Shown: one piece after another, positions 7,035 through 12,654 of the stretch | How positions within the stretch are numbered: the first letter of the stretch is position 1 | How the letters are laid out: every line of letters begins with the position of its first letter | Source of the DNA: Caccocola sp964450835 | GTDB taxonomy: Bacteria > Synergistota > Synergistia > Synergistales > Synergistaceae | Direction of reading: 5' to 3' | Length of the DNA: 12,654 nucleotides | Assembly: GCA_964450835.1 (NCBI GenBank) | Contig: CAYVEQ010000044.1 | Coordinates: forward strand, 1-12,654 | Notes under the pieces: generated by a model | What the model was told of the DNA's origin: nothing | Databases searched by the model: none | Seen by the model: the letters and a program-made list of their open reading frames with translations, nothing else | Program-made: the position numbers and the translations under genes

Positions 7035-8405
7035 TTACAGCGCGAAGCCTTTTTCGTAAAGTTCGACGGGGATGCCGTGACCGAGGTCAACGGAGTCTTT
7101 GGTCACGGGTTCGCCCTTCTTTATCTCTTTTTTGAGCTTAAGGCCGTTTAAGAGATAGAAGGGGGCGATTTCCGCGGCTTCGGCCTTTTCCCAGAGTTCG
7201 GGAACGAGGCCGTCGATGGAGTGGTGGTGGCCCTTGACTTCCAAAACTGTGCCGGCCGGCAGGTCGCGGTCGGCCACTCCCGCCATCACGGAGACCTGGC
7301 GGCACTCAGGGTGCGAGCCTATGCCGAGCAAATCCCCGAGAATCATGGAAGTCGGCGTCTCGGCGCCCATGAAGTGGTAGGGCAGGTAGAGGCAGGCGTA
7401 TTTCCTGTTGCGGCCGACGATGTGCCCTTTGCCCGCCAGAAGCTCCCAGACTTCGTCGTTCTCGCACTTGACGATGATGAACTCGCCTCCGCCGAAGCTC
7501 GGCTCGTCGGGGGCGCGGAGGCAGCAGAAGACGTCCACAACGCCCGTTTTCTTAAGCACGCCGCCCTCTTCTTCGGGAATGAAAATGTCGGCAAGCTCGC
7601 TCGCCTTGGCCACGGGGTAGCTGAGGCGTTTCGCCGAGGGGACGAGCCCCGTGATGTTTGAGACAAGGTTCATCTCGCAAAGGTCGGCGGAGATGACGTT
7701 CATATATTTTTCAAGGAGAGCGCGGCGTCCCTCCAGCGTCGAGCGGTCTTTGTAATGCCAGAACTCTTTAAGCCCGGGGATATTCTCATGCGGATAGTCG
7801 GGCCCCTCCGTGAGGGTCAGCTCGCCGCTGTCGGGGTCCCACACGAGGTCATATTCGCTCGCCTTGCCGGCCACGATAATCTCAAAGCCGAGCAGTTTGC
7901 CCCATGACCAGAGATCCACAAGGTTGCGCGGCTGGTCGCCGTTGACGAGAGCGTAAACCGCGCCGTTTTCCGCGGCTATTTGGTTGAGCATTGTGCCGCA
8001 GACACTGTCCGTTTCCTTTGAGACCATGTAGACATTGATGCCTTTCCTGAGCGCCGCCACGCTGACTTCCGAACTGACGGCCGTATTGCCCGTGCATTCG
8101 ACGAGCGCCGTGATGTCGCTCTCGGGAACGAGGCGGTAATCGCCGACAATAAGAACGGCGTCCTTCGGCGCGGCGAGAATCTCATCCTTTGTGGAGCATA
8201 CAAGCAGCTTCTCCTTCGGATAGCCGAGGTCGAGAAGGACTTTCTCGCATTCGTCGGTGTGGCGCGAGGAAATAAGACGCAGCTCCATCAGCTTCACCTT
8301 AGGTATCTGGGCGAGCAGCGTATAGCCGTAGCCCTTGGTGGCGCCGATTATGCCGACGCGCGATTTTTTGCCGCCGGCGTTTCTTAACAGACCGGTATAA
8401 TCCAT
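7035..8405 (-). CDS. Homoserine-dehydrogenase-like oxidoreductase with C-terminal SAF domain (COG4091; DRL/DXR-II family relative)
   Basis: The 456-residue protein has an N-terminal NAD(P)-binding fold (GIIGATKGYG, 18-27), a middle region with TGNTAV (105-110), MVSKETDSVCG (127-137) and NGDQPR (155-160), and a C-terminal SAF-like domain (about 355-440, with ADRDLPAGTVLE). This arrangement is that of COG4091, often mislabelled FlgA because of the SAF domain. One branch, DRL (DXR-II) of Brucella, converts deoxyxylulose phosphate to methylerythritol phosphate; most members have no known function. Here the gene has its own sigma-54 promoter, so it is probably part of the acid-sugar regulon rather than isoprenoid synthesis. 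It might act as a reductase or oxido-isomerase on the substrate. The ATG at 8403-8405 is preceded by AAGGAG with an 8-nt gap. Family assignment is good; the reaction is unknown. Confidence 0.8.
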   Translation of the reverse strand: MDYTGLLRNAGGKKSRVGIIGATKGYGYTLLAQIPKVKLMELRLISSRHTDECEKVLLDLGYPKEKLLVCSTKDEILAAPKDAVLIVGDYRLVPESDITALVECTGNTAVSSEVSVAALRKGINVYMVSKETDSVCGTMLNQIAAENGAVYALVNGDQPRNLVDLWSWGKLLGFEIIVAGKASEYDLVWDPDSGELTLTEGPDYPHENIPGLKEFWHYKDRSTLEGRRALLEKYMNVISADLCEMNLVSNITGLVPSAKRLSYPVAKASELADIFIPEEEGGVLKKTGVVDVFCCLRAPDEPSFGGGEFIIVKCENDEVWELLAGKGHIVGRNRKYACLYLPYHFMGAETPTSMILGDLLGIGSHPECRQVSVMAGVADRDLPAGTVLEVKGHHHSIDGLVPELWEKAEAAEIAPFYLLNGLKLKKEIKKGEPVTKDSVDLGHGIPVELYEKGFAL

Positions 8406-8456
8406 GAGCTCATCTCCTTGTGAGAAATTGTTATGAGAACATCCGCTTATATTAAC

Positions 8457-8472
8457 AGCAATACGCGTGCCA
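8457..8472 (-). promoter_or_regulatory. Sigma-54 (-24/-12) promoter of the COG4091 gene
   Basis: On the minus strand the bases read TGGCAC-GCGTA-TTGCT, with GG (8471-8470) and GC (8459-8458) exactly 10 nt apart. The predicted start is near 8446, giving a leader of about 40 nt before ATG 8405. This is the third consensus-like sigma-54 site in the window. It separates this gene from rpoN upstream, although readthrough from rpoN remains possible. No copy of the 2508-2537 dyad was seen upstream. Confidence 0.88.
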
Positions 8473-8487
8473 AAAAGAAAAAGACGA

Positions 8488-8515
8488 GGGCGCGGAGCGG
8501 GGCCGCCGCTGCGGG
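8488..8515 (-). terminator. Weak candidate terminator after rpoN
   Basis: On the minus strand a short GC-rich hairpin (AGCGG-CGGCC-CCGCT) follows the rpoN stop by about 25 nt. Its T-rich stretch (TCTTTTTCTTTTT) begins only about 14 nt after the stem, which is farther than usual. It may end part of the rpoN transcript, but it is a poor match to a standard terminator. Confidence 0.25.
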
Positions 8516-8536
8516 GGAGGGCGTTTTGCGCTGCAG

Positions 8537-9907
8537 TCAGGAAAGAGGGGAAATCTTTCTCGCGCGGCAGTCGGCTATGCCCATTTCTTCGCGGTATTTG
8601 GCGACGGTGCGGCGAGATATTTCTATTCCCGTCAGAGCGAAAAGCTCCGACAGTTTTTTGTCGCTGTAGGGGGATTTTTTGTCTTCGTGCGCGATTACCG
8701 CGCGCAGTTTCTCTTTTACCTGCACGGAGGCGATTTCCTCTCCGCCGCTTTCCGTGACGTAACCTTTTGTGAAGAAGTATCCGAAGCTGAACAGGCCCCA
8801 TCTGCATTGCAGGTATTTGCCGCTCGCGGCGCGGCTTACTGTGGATTCGTGCAGGCCGAGCCTTTCCGCGACTGTTTTCATGCGCAGCGGGCGCAGCGCG
8901 GCGCGTCCGCGCAGGAAAAATTCGCGCTGTTCTTCGGCGATGCAGCCGGCGAGAGCCGTCAGTGTCTCGTTGCGCCTTCTGATGTTTGCCGCGATCTGCT
9001 CGGCCTCTTTCGCTTTCGCGGCGATGTAGCGGCGCGCCTCCTCGGGGCAGTCCGCGCTTTGCGCCAGTTCGAGATACGCGCGGCTGACGGCGATTGTCGC
9101 CCCCGCGTCAAAGGCGAGTTCGGCGCGTAAAGTTCCTCCGCGCGAAGTCACAGTGACGTCGGGCGACAGGTATGCCGCGGGGGAGCCTTCCGTCAGGCCG
9201 TTTGCCGGCTTCGGGTTGAGCGTCTTTATTTTTTCAAGCGCAAGGAGCACCCGTTCGGGCGTGATTTTCATCTGCCGCGCGATTGTTTTTATATTCCGTT
9301 TCGCCAGGGCTTCGAGGTGGCGCGTCACTATTTCCGTTTCGATTTCGAGTCCGCCTTCTCGCGCGAGCTGCAGCGCAAGACATTCGGCGAGGTTTGCGGC
9401 GCATATGCCCGGCGGGTCGAGCGCTTTCATTTCGCGCAGACATCCTGCCGCGAAGTCTTCCGCCACGCCGAAGAGCGAGGCGAGCTCGCCCGCGCTTTGC
9501 GTGAAGTAGCCGCGTCCGTCGAGACTTTCCGCCACGTATCTGAATATCTTCATCTCTTCGTCGCCGAAGCCGCGCCCGATAAGCTGTTCCATGAGCGAGC
9601 GGGCGAGAGTCTCCTCCTGCGGCGCGGCGATGTTGTATATCGGGTCGTCCTCTTCGTCTTCGTTATCTTCCCGGAAATAGGCGGCGTTCTGCTCGTCAAA
9701 TCCTGCCAGCCATTCGAGTTTTTTCAGGCTTTCGGCTTCCGGAGCGCGGTCGCAGGGCGGGCTTTCGTCCGGCTCAAGCAGAGGGTTTTCGGCGCGCAGT
9801 TCCGCAAGCTGCGCCGCGAGCTCGTCGCGGGACATCTGAAGAACCTGGAGAGATTCTATCATTCTTGCGGAAATCGTCTGCGTCTGTCTCTGTTCAAGCC
9901 TCAGCAT
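8537..9907 (-). CDS. rpoN: RNA polymerase sigma-54 factor RpoN
   Basis: The 456-residue protein is a complete sigma-54. Region I (about 1-50) is the leucine/glutamine-rich activator-interaction segment beginning MLRLEQRQTQTISARMIESLQVLQMS and ending ENPLLEP. An acidic region II follows (FREDNEDEEDD, about 78-88), then the core-binding region III. The -12-recognition helix-turn-helix contains LGLHESTVSRAASGKY (350-365), and the RpoN box SRRTVAKYRE (431-440), which reads the -24 element, is near the C-terminus. It directs polymerase to GG-N10-GC promoters and needs an ATP-driven activator such as the protein at 2575-4470. The start at ATG 9905-9907 has AAGGTGA 5 nt upstream. Having rpoN only 65 bp from a sigma-54 promoter and 4 kb from a sigma-54 activator is unusual, since it is commonly found with lptB, hpf or PTS genes. 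Confidence 0.96.
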   Translation of the reverse strand: MLRLEQRQTQTISARMIESLQVLQMSRDELAAQLAELRAENPLLEPDESPPCDRAPEAESLKKLEWLAGFDEQNAAYFREDNEDEEDDPIYNIAAPQEETLARSLMEQLIGRGFGDEEMKIFRYVAESLDGRGYFTQSAGELASLFGVAEDFAAGCLREMKALDPPGICAANLAECLALQLAREGGLEIETEIVTRHLEALAKRNIKTIARQMKITPERVLLALEKIKTLNPKPANGLTEGSPAAYLSPDVTVTSRGGTLRAELAFDAGATIAVSRAYLELAQSADCPEEARRYIAAKAKEAEQIAANIRRRNETLTALAGCIAEEQREFFLRGRAALRPLRMKTVAERLGLHESTVSRAASGKYLQCRWGLFSFGYFFTKGYVTESGGEEIASVQVKEKLRAVIAHEDKKSPYSDKKLSELFALTGIEISRRTVAKYREEMGIADCRARKISPLS

Positions 9908-9934
9908 GAGCGTCACCTTTTTGCGGCGGGTTTT

Positions 9935-9985
9935 TATACTTTCGCGACGTTTCACAAACTACGGCAAAGGCCGGGAAAAGTCAAG
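9935..9985 (-). promoter_or_regulatory. Possible sigma-70-type promoter of rpoN
   Basis: On the minus strand a TTGACT (near 9974-9979) is followed after 17 nt by a poor -10 (TAGTTT), and further on there is a good -10-like TATAAA (near 9935-9940) without a good -35. One of these probably serves rpoN. The sequence does not decide which, and cotranscription from the upstream Fe-ADH gene is also possible. Confidence 0.3.
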
Positions 9986-10031
9986 GAGCCGGCGCTTCCG
10001 CGGCCTTTCGGGGTTTGCGCGGGCACGCGCT

Positions 10032-10061
10032 TTTCCGCCGCGGCGCAAAGCCGGACGGAAA
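10032..10061 (-). terminator. Hairpin downstream of the iron-ADH gene
   Basis: TTTCCG (10032-10037) pairs with CGGAAA (10056-10061), and CCG/CGG pairs continue inside after a one-base bulge, giving a stem of about 9 bp just after the Fe-ADH stop codon on the minus strand. There is no T-run behind it, so it is a stable 3' structure rather than a proven intrinsic terminator. Confidence 0.3.
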
Positions 10062-10066
10062 CCGCG

Positions 10067-11239
10067 CTACCATGCGCGCTCGTATATAGCTTTCAGCGCC
10101 TCTTCCGTGATTTTGCGCGGGTTGTTGCCTATGAGGCGCGTCTCGCGCATCGCGGCCGCGGCCATGCGGGCGGCGGCGTCTTTCGGTATGCCGAAGTCGC
10201 GCAGGCGCGTCTTTACGCCGCACTCCTCGCCGAGCGCGATCATCGCGTCGAGGGCGGCTTTTGCCGCGCGCTCCGCGCTCATTCCTTTTGTGTCGATTCC
10301 CATCGCTTTGGCTATCGGGATGAATTTCTCCGGGCAGCCCTCAAGGTTGTATTCCATCACCCAGCGGAGCATGGCCGTGTTCGCCTCGCCGTGTGTGACG
10401 TGGAACTCGCCGCCCAGCGGATAGGCGGAGGCGTGCACCGCCGCGGTGCCCGACATCGCAAAGGCCATTCCCGCTGTGAGGCTTCCGTAGGACTGCGCCG
10501 CGCGTGCCTTCGCGTTCCCCGGCTCGCGCACGCAAAGGGCGAGGTTGTCCGCGATTTTGGCAATTGACGCGAGCGCGAGGTCCTGCGTCAGCGGGTTCGT
10601 GCCGAGCGAGAGATAGGACTCTACGCCGTGGACGAGGGCGTCCATTCCCGAGGCGGCCGTAATCGAAGGAGGAAGGCCGTGCGTCAGCTCAGGGTCGACG
10701 AGCGCTCTGTCCGCTACGATGTTGCCGCTCGCGACGCCTTTTTTCATTTTTTCCTCAACGAAGGAAAAGACCGCGACCGCGGAAACCTCCGAGCCGCTCC
10801 CCGATGTCGTCGGTATCATTATCGTGGGCAGGCCACGCTCCGGAACCTTTTCCGAGCCGACCATCGCCGCGACGTCGAGGTCGGGGAATCTGGAAAGCAC
10901 CGCCGCGATCTTCGCGAAGTCCATCGAGCTGCCGCCGCCCAGAGCGATCAGGCAGTCTCCGCGCGCCGCGCGTATATCGGCGGCCGCTTTGTAGAGCAGT
11001 CCGACGGGAGGCTCCGGCTCCACCTCCGTCCACATCGAGGGCTTCATGCCGCGTTTTGCCGCCTCGTCGGCGAGGCGCGCGAGAGCGGCGCTCTTTGCCA
11101 TGCTGCGCCCCGTTATGAAAACAGGGCGCGCCGAACCGAGGGCCGCCGCCTTTTCCGCCGCGAGGCGCGAGCACCCGGCCCCGAAGAGCACCTCGCGCGG
11201 CATCCTGAAATTGAAGGGGCGCGTGATGATTTCATCCAT
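10067..11239 (-). CDS. Iron-containing (group III) alcohol dehydrogenase
   Basis: The 390-residue protein has the length and motifs of the Fe-ADH family. The nucleotide-binding GGGSSMDFAK lies at 101-110, with IPTTSGSGSEVS at 142-153. The metal ligands are D200 and H204 (GMDALVHGVESY), H269 (VHASAYPLGG) and H283 (VTHGEAN). The second conserved histidine of the common HGMAHPLG motif is Tyr here (Y273), as in a distinct subgroup of the family. Enzymes of this class interconvert alcohols or hydroxy acids and carbonyl compounds with NAD(P)H in the cytoplasm; the substrate cannot be deduced. GGGAGG (11248-11253) overlaps the stop of the upstream ComB-type gene and the ATG comes 5 nt after that stop, so the two are a translationally linked operon. 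The Fe-ADH family also includes sulfoacetaldehyde reductases (SarD), which would fit a sulfonate role, but this is only suggestive. Confidence 0.92.
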   Translation of the reverse strand: MDEIITRPFNFRMPREVLFGAGCSRLAAEKAAALGSARPVFITGRSMAKSAALARLADEAAKRGMKPSMWTEVEPEPPVGLLYKAAADIRAARGDCLIALGGGSSMDFAKIAAVLSRFPDLDVAAMVGSEKVPERGLPTIMIPTTSGSGSEVSAVAVFSFVEEKMKKGVASGNIVADRALVDPELTHGLPPSITAASGMDALVHGVESYLSLGTNPLTQDLALASIAKIADNLALCVREPGNAKARAAQSYGSLTAGMAFAMSGTAAVHASAYPLGGEFHVTHGEANTAMLRWVMEYNLEGCPEKFIPIAKAMGIDTKGMSAERAAKAALDAMIALGEECGVKTRLRDFGIPKDAAARMAAAAMRETRLIGNNPRKITEEALKAIYERAW

Positions 11240-11244
11240 TTCAC

Positions 11245-11985
11245 TTACCTCCCTATGATTGTAAGAACGCCTGAAATATTTTTTACCGCGGGAACGACAG
11301 GGCTTGCGTCCGTCTCCCCGCAGAAGAAAATGTCGTTGTCAAAGCCGAGGCCGGATAGGATTTTTCCGTGCGCGGACTCGCGGCAGACAGCAGTGATGTC
11401 CGGCCCCATGCTCTGCCAGAGCGAGAGAGCCGACAGCGCGCCGTCGGTGAGTTCCATCTCCTCCGCGCCGTTTGAAGGGGCGAGAGCCAGGAGTTTCTCG
11501 ACAATCATGCCGGCGCAGACGGCGTCCTCGAGCGAAAATTCGCCGTTGCGCCCCGCGCAGATTATCCCTATCGAGGCGCCGGAGCAGAGCGCGTCCCACG
11601 CCGCGGCCTCGGCGTTGCGCGCGCAGCCCGCCGTGACGCGCCCGCAGTCCGCCGCCGCGCGCGTGACGGCGCGAGTGCCGTTCGACGTGGTAATCACGGC
11701 CCGCGGCGGCGCGCCCGCGCTTTGCAGTTCAAGCGGCGAGTTGCCGAAATCAAAGCCGGCAACGGGCAGCCCGCCGCGCTCGCCCATTATCTTCCAGCCG
11801 GGCCCGAGGTTTTTTTTCATCTCAAAGGCTTCCTCCACCTCAGTCACGGGAACGAGCGCCTCGCCGCCCGTGTCGAAAAAAGTTACGATTTGCGTCGTCG
11901 CCCGCAGAATGTCGACGACGACGCGCGCGTCATGCCGTTTCAGTCTCTCGCACGGGAGAAAAGCAACGTCGAATGTGTATTTCAA
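11245..11985 (-). CDS. 2-phosphosulfolactate phosphatase family protein (ComB-like)
   Basis: The 246-residue protein fits the ComB family (about 235-250). Conserved blocks are VVVDILRATT (22-31), GERGGLPVAGFDFGNSP (68-84), TTSNGTRAV (99-107) and CAGRNGEFSLEDAVCAG (143-159). ComB is a magnesium-dependent phosphatase that converts 2-phosphosulfolactate to sulfolactate in coenzyme M synthesis in methanogens. In bacteria the family is widespread, and related activity supplies sulfolactate in Bacillus. The start is a TTG at 11983-11985, with GGAGGT 9 nt before it; there is no in-frame ATG before the conserved VVVDILRATT block. The gene leads the operon with the Fe-ADH and has its own promoter-like -10 box. 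No ComA, ComC or ComDE genes are visible, so CoM synthesis is not implied. Confidence 0.9.
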   Translation of the reverse strand: MKYTFDVAFLPCERLKRHDARVVVDILRATTQIVTFFDTGGEALVPVTEVEEAFEMKKNLGPGWKIMGERGGLPVAGFDFGNSPLELQSAGAPPRAVITTSNGTRAVTRAAADCGRVTAGCARNAEAAAWDALCSGASIGIICAGRNGEFSLEDAVCAGMIVEKLLALAPSNGAEEMELTDGALSALSLWQSMGPDITAVCRESAHGKILSGLGFDNDIFFCGETDASPVVPAVKNISGVLTIIGR

Positions 11986-12020
11986 TCCGGCAAGACCTCC
12001 AGAAAAATCTTGATGGCAAA

Positions 12021-12050
12021 ATTATATAACCACGCCGCAGTCCGCGTCAG
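12021..12050 (-). promoter_or_regulatory. Sigma-70-type promoter of the ComB-Fe-ADH operon
   Basis: On the minus strand a perfect -10 TATAAT (12021-12026) is preceded after 18 nt by CTGACG (12045-12050), a 4/6 match to TTGACA. Transcription would start near 12014, about 30 nt before the TTG start codon. No sigma-54 pattern was seen here, so this operon appears to be controlled separately from the acid-sugar genes. Confidence 0.5.
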
Positions 12051-12052
12051 TC

Positions 12053-12079
12053 CCGCGCGTGTTAAAAATTATCGCGCGG
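12053..12079. repeat. GC-arm inverted repeat in the divergent intergenic region
   Basis: CCGCGCG (12053-12059) and CGCGCGG (12073-12079) form a perfect 7-bp inverted repeat around a 13-nt spacer (12060-12072) in which 11 of 13 bases are A or T. It lies just upstream of the -35 box of the ComB operon and about 60-90 bp before the start of the divergent gene at 12207. It could be an operator, but GC-rich arms arise easily in this base composition. Confidence 0.3.
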
Positions 12080-12162
12080 CTTTACGGCGTGTACCCCTGC
12101 TTGGCTGAAGCGCGTGTCCCCGGCGCCTTTTCGCGGCACGGTTTCCCGCGCGGCGAAAGCTG

Positions 12163-12171
12163 TGATAAAAT
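12163..12171 (+). promoter_or_regulatory. Extended -10 promoter of the downstream hypothetical gene
   Basis: TG-A-TAAAAT is an extended -10 element with a 5/6 -10 box. The -35 region (around 12142-12148) is poor, as is common with extended -10 promoters. Start would be near 12178, about 29 nt before ATG 12207. Confidence 0.45.
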
Positions 12172-12206
12172 GTAGCCTGAAATCAAAACGAATCGGAGGA
12201 ATAACA

Positions 12207-12641
12207 ATGCCGGCACCAATGCAGATAAGCCTGGAAGAGATAATCTCGATGCTGCTGCAGCGCGTCGAGGCGCTCGCGGCGAGCGACGAGAACAGCAAAA
12301 CGAAGCAGAATATAATTTACAGGGTACTCTATAAGAAAGGACTCATCACGGATGAAGACATTCTCGGCTCTGTGAAAGAGGAGTACCGTATGCTCAAAGA
12401 ACTCGGCGCGATACAGAGCGAGCCTGACGGCGAGATGTACAAGACCATCGCGGACGGCATACTCCAGTGGATTAAGGGAGACGTCGACGGAATAAAGCAG
12501 TCCATGGAGGAATATGAGAAGAAGCTGAGGGAATACGCGCGCGAGGAGGCGGCGAAGAAGCCGAGGATCGAAGTCGCCGGCGCGAACGTCTTGAACCAGC
12601 TCGACGCCGCCGCGAACAAAGGCGGCAAGCTCATCATATAG
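12207..12641 (+). CDS. Conserved-looking hypothetical protein, small and helical
   Basis: I do not recognise this 144-residue protein. ATG 12207 has GGAGGA (12195-12200) with a 6-nt gap, and a promoter-like element lies upstream, so it is very likely a real gene. The sequence looks almost entirely helical and soluble, with no signal peptide or membrane segment. Residues about 5-60 (SLEEIISMLLQRVEAL, then a segment around YKKGLITDEDI and YRMLKELGAI) resemble small helical bundle or winged-helix-like folds. Residues about 85-120 are highly charged (EEYEKKLREYAREEAAKKP) and could form a coiled coil. The C-terminus contains VLNQLDAAANKGGKLII. It is divergent from the ComB operon, and nothing in the context indicates a job. 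Confidence 0.75.
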   Translation: MPAPMQISLEEIISMLLQRVEALAASDENSKTKQNIIYRVLYKKGLITDEDILGSVKEEYRMLKELGAIQSEPDGEMYKTIADGILQWIKGDVDGIKQSMEEYEKKLREYAREEAAKKPRIEVAGANVLNQLDAAANKGGKLII

Positions 12642-12654
12642 CCGCGAAGCAAAT

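Noticed and set aside
8406..8807. N-terminal extension of the COG4091 protein through open frame into the rpoN region
   Set aside because: The extension overlaps rpoN in another frame. The ATG at 8405 has a well-placed AAGGAG, and the sigma-54 promoter lies within the extension.
10014..10034. GCGCG-GGCA-CGCGC hairpin followed by TTTT on the plus strand
   Set aside because: There is no plus-strand gene upstream for it to terminate, and 5-bp GC stems are common here by chance.
9317..10567. A 416-codon open frame on the plus strand
   Set aside because: It lies opposite rpoN and the Fe-ADH gene, spans their intergenic region, is rich in Arg/Ala/Phe and shows no family motif.
10628..12013. A 461-codon open frame on the plus strand
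   Set aside because: It is antisense to Fe-ADH and ComB, both of which have clear motifs. The Arg/Ser/Pro-rich composition is typical of a shadow frame.
1..12654. CRISPR array, tRNA, rRNA, transposase or phage genes
   Set aside because: No regularly spaced repeats, cloverleaf or CCA-type signals, rRNA-like segments, transposase motifs or terminal repeats were seen.

Overview
The window is a GC-rich (roughly 55-60% by eye), densely packed bacterial chromosome segment with ten complete protein genes and one partial gene. Frequent ATA isoleucine codons, strong GGAGG-type ribosome binding sites, an RpoN gene and a PrpR-type activator suggest an anaerobic organism such as a member of the Synergistota (Cloacibacillus/Synergistes-like). 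That placement is an impression from style and gene content, not a proof. No rRNA, tRNA, CRISPR array, insertion sequence or phage gene was seen.

Layout. 1-426 is the 3' end of a nitroreductase-family gene. 539-2379 (minus strand) is a two-gene operon: a DUF1537 four-carbon acid-sugar kinase followed by a class II aldolase-type decarboxylase. Reading away from it, 2575-4470 (plus) is a sigma-54 activator with a PrpR-type N-terminal sensor. Behind it, 4543-6899 (plus) is a GntP-family permease plus a zinc-type medium-chain dehydrogenase. Convergent to that, 7035-8405 (minus) is a COG4091-type oxidoreductase (homoserine-dehydrogenase-like with SAF domain, the family that contains the DXR-like DRL enzymes). 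Upstream of it, 8537-9907 (minus) is rpoN, sigma-54 itself. 10067-11985 (minus) is a tightly coupled pair: a ComB-type phosphosulfolactate phosphatase and an iron-type alcohol dehydrogenase. 12207-12641 (plus) is an unrecognised small helical protein.

How it works together. Three sequences match the sigma-54 promoter pattern (TGGCA[C/T]-N5-TTGCT, GG and GC exactly 10 nt apart). They sit in front of the kinase-decarboxylase operon, the permease-dehydrogenase operon and the COG4091 gene. The enhancer-binding activator is encoded between two of them, and a perfect 8-bp inverted repeat lies about 115 bp upstream of the kinase start point, overlapping the activator's own sigma-70-like promoter. 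The five target genes therefore look like one regulon: import of a sugar acid by the permease, oxidation by the dehydrogenase, phosphorylation by the kinase, and decarboxylation by the aldolase-family enzyme to a triose phosphate. The usual LtnD dehydrogenase and OtnI isomerase of this pathway are not present. A zinc dehydrogenase and a DRL-family protein occupy their place, which suggests a variant or different acid-sugar pathway.

The ComB/Fe-ADH pair has a sigma-70-like promoter of its own, a TTG start codon, and no visible sigma-54 site. It appears to be a separate unit, possibly connected with sulfonates.
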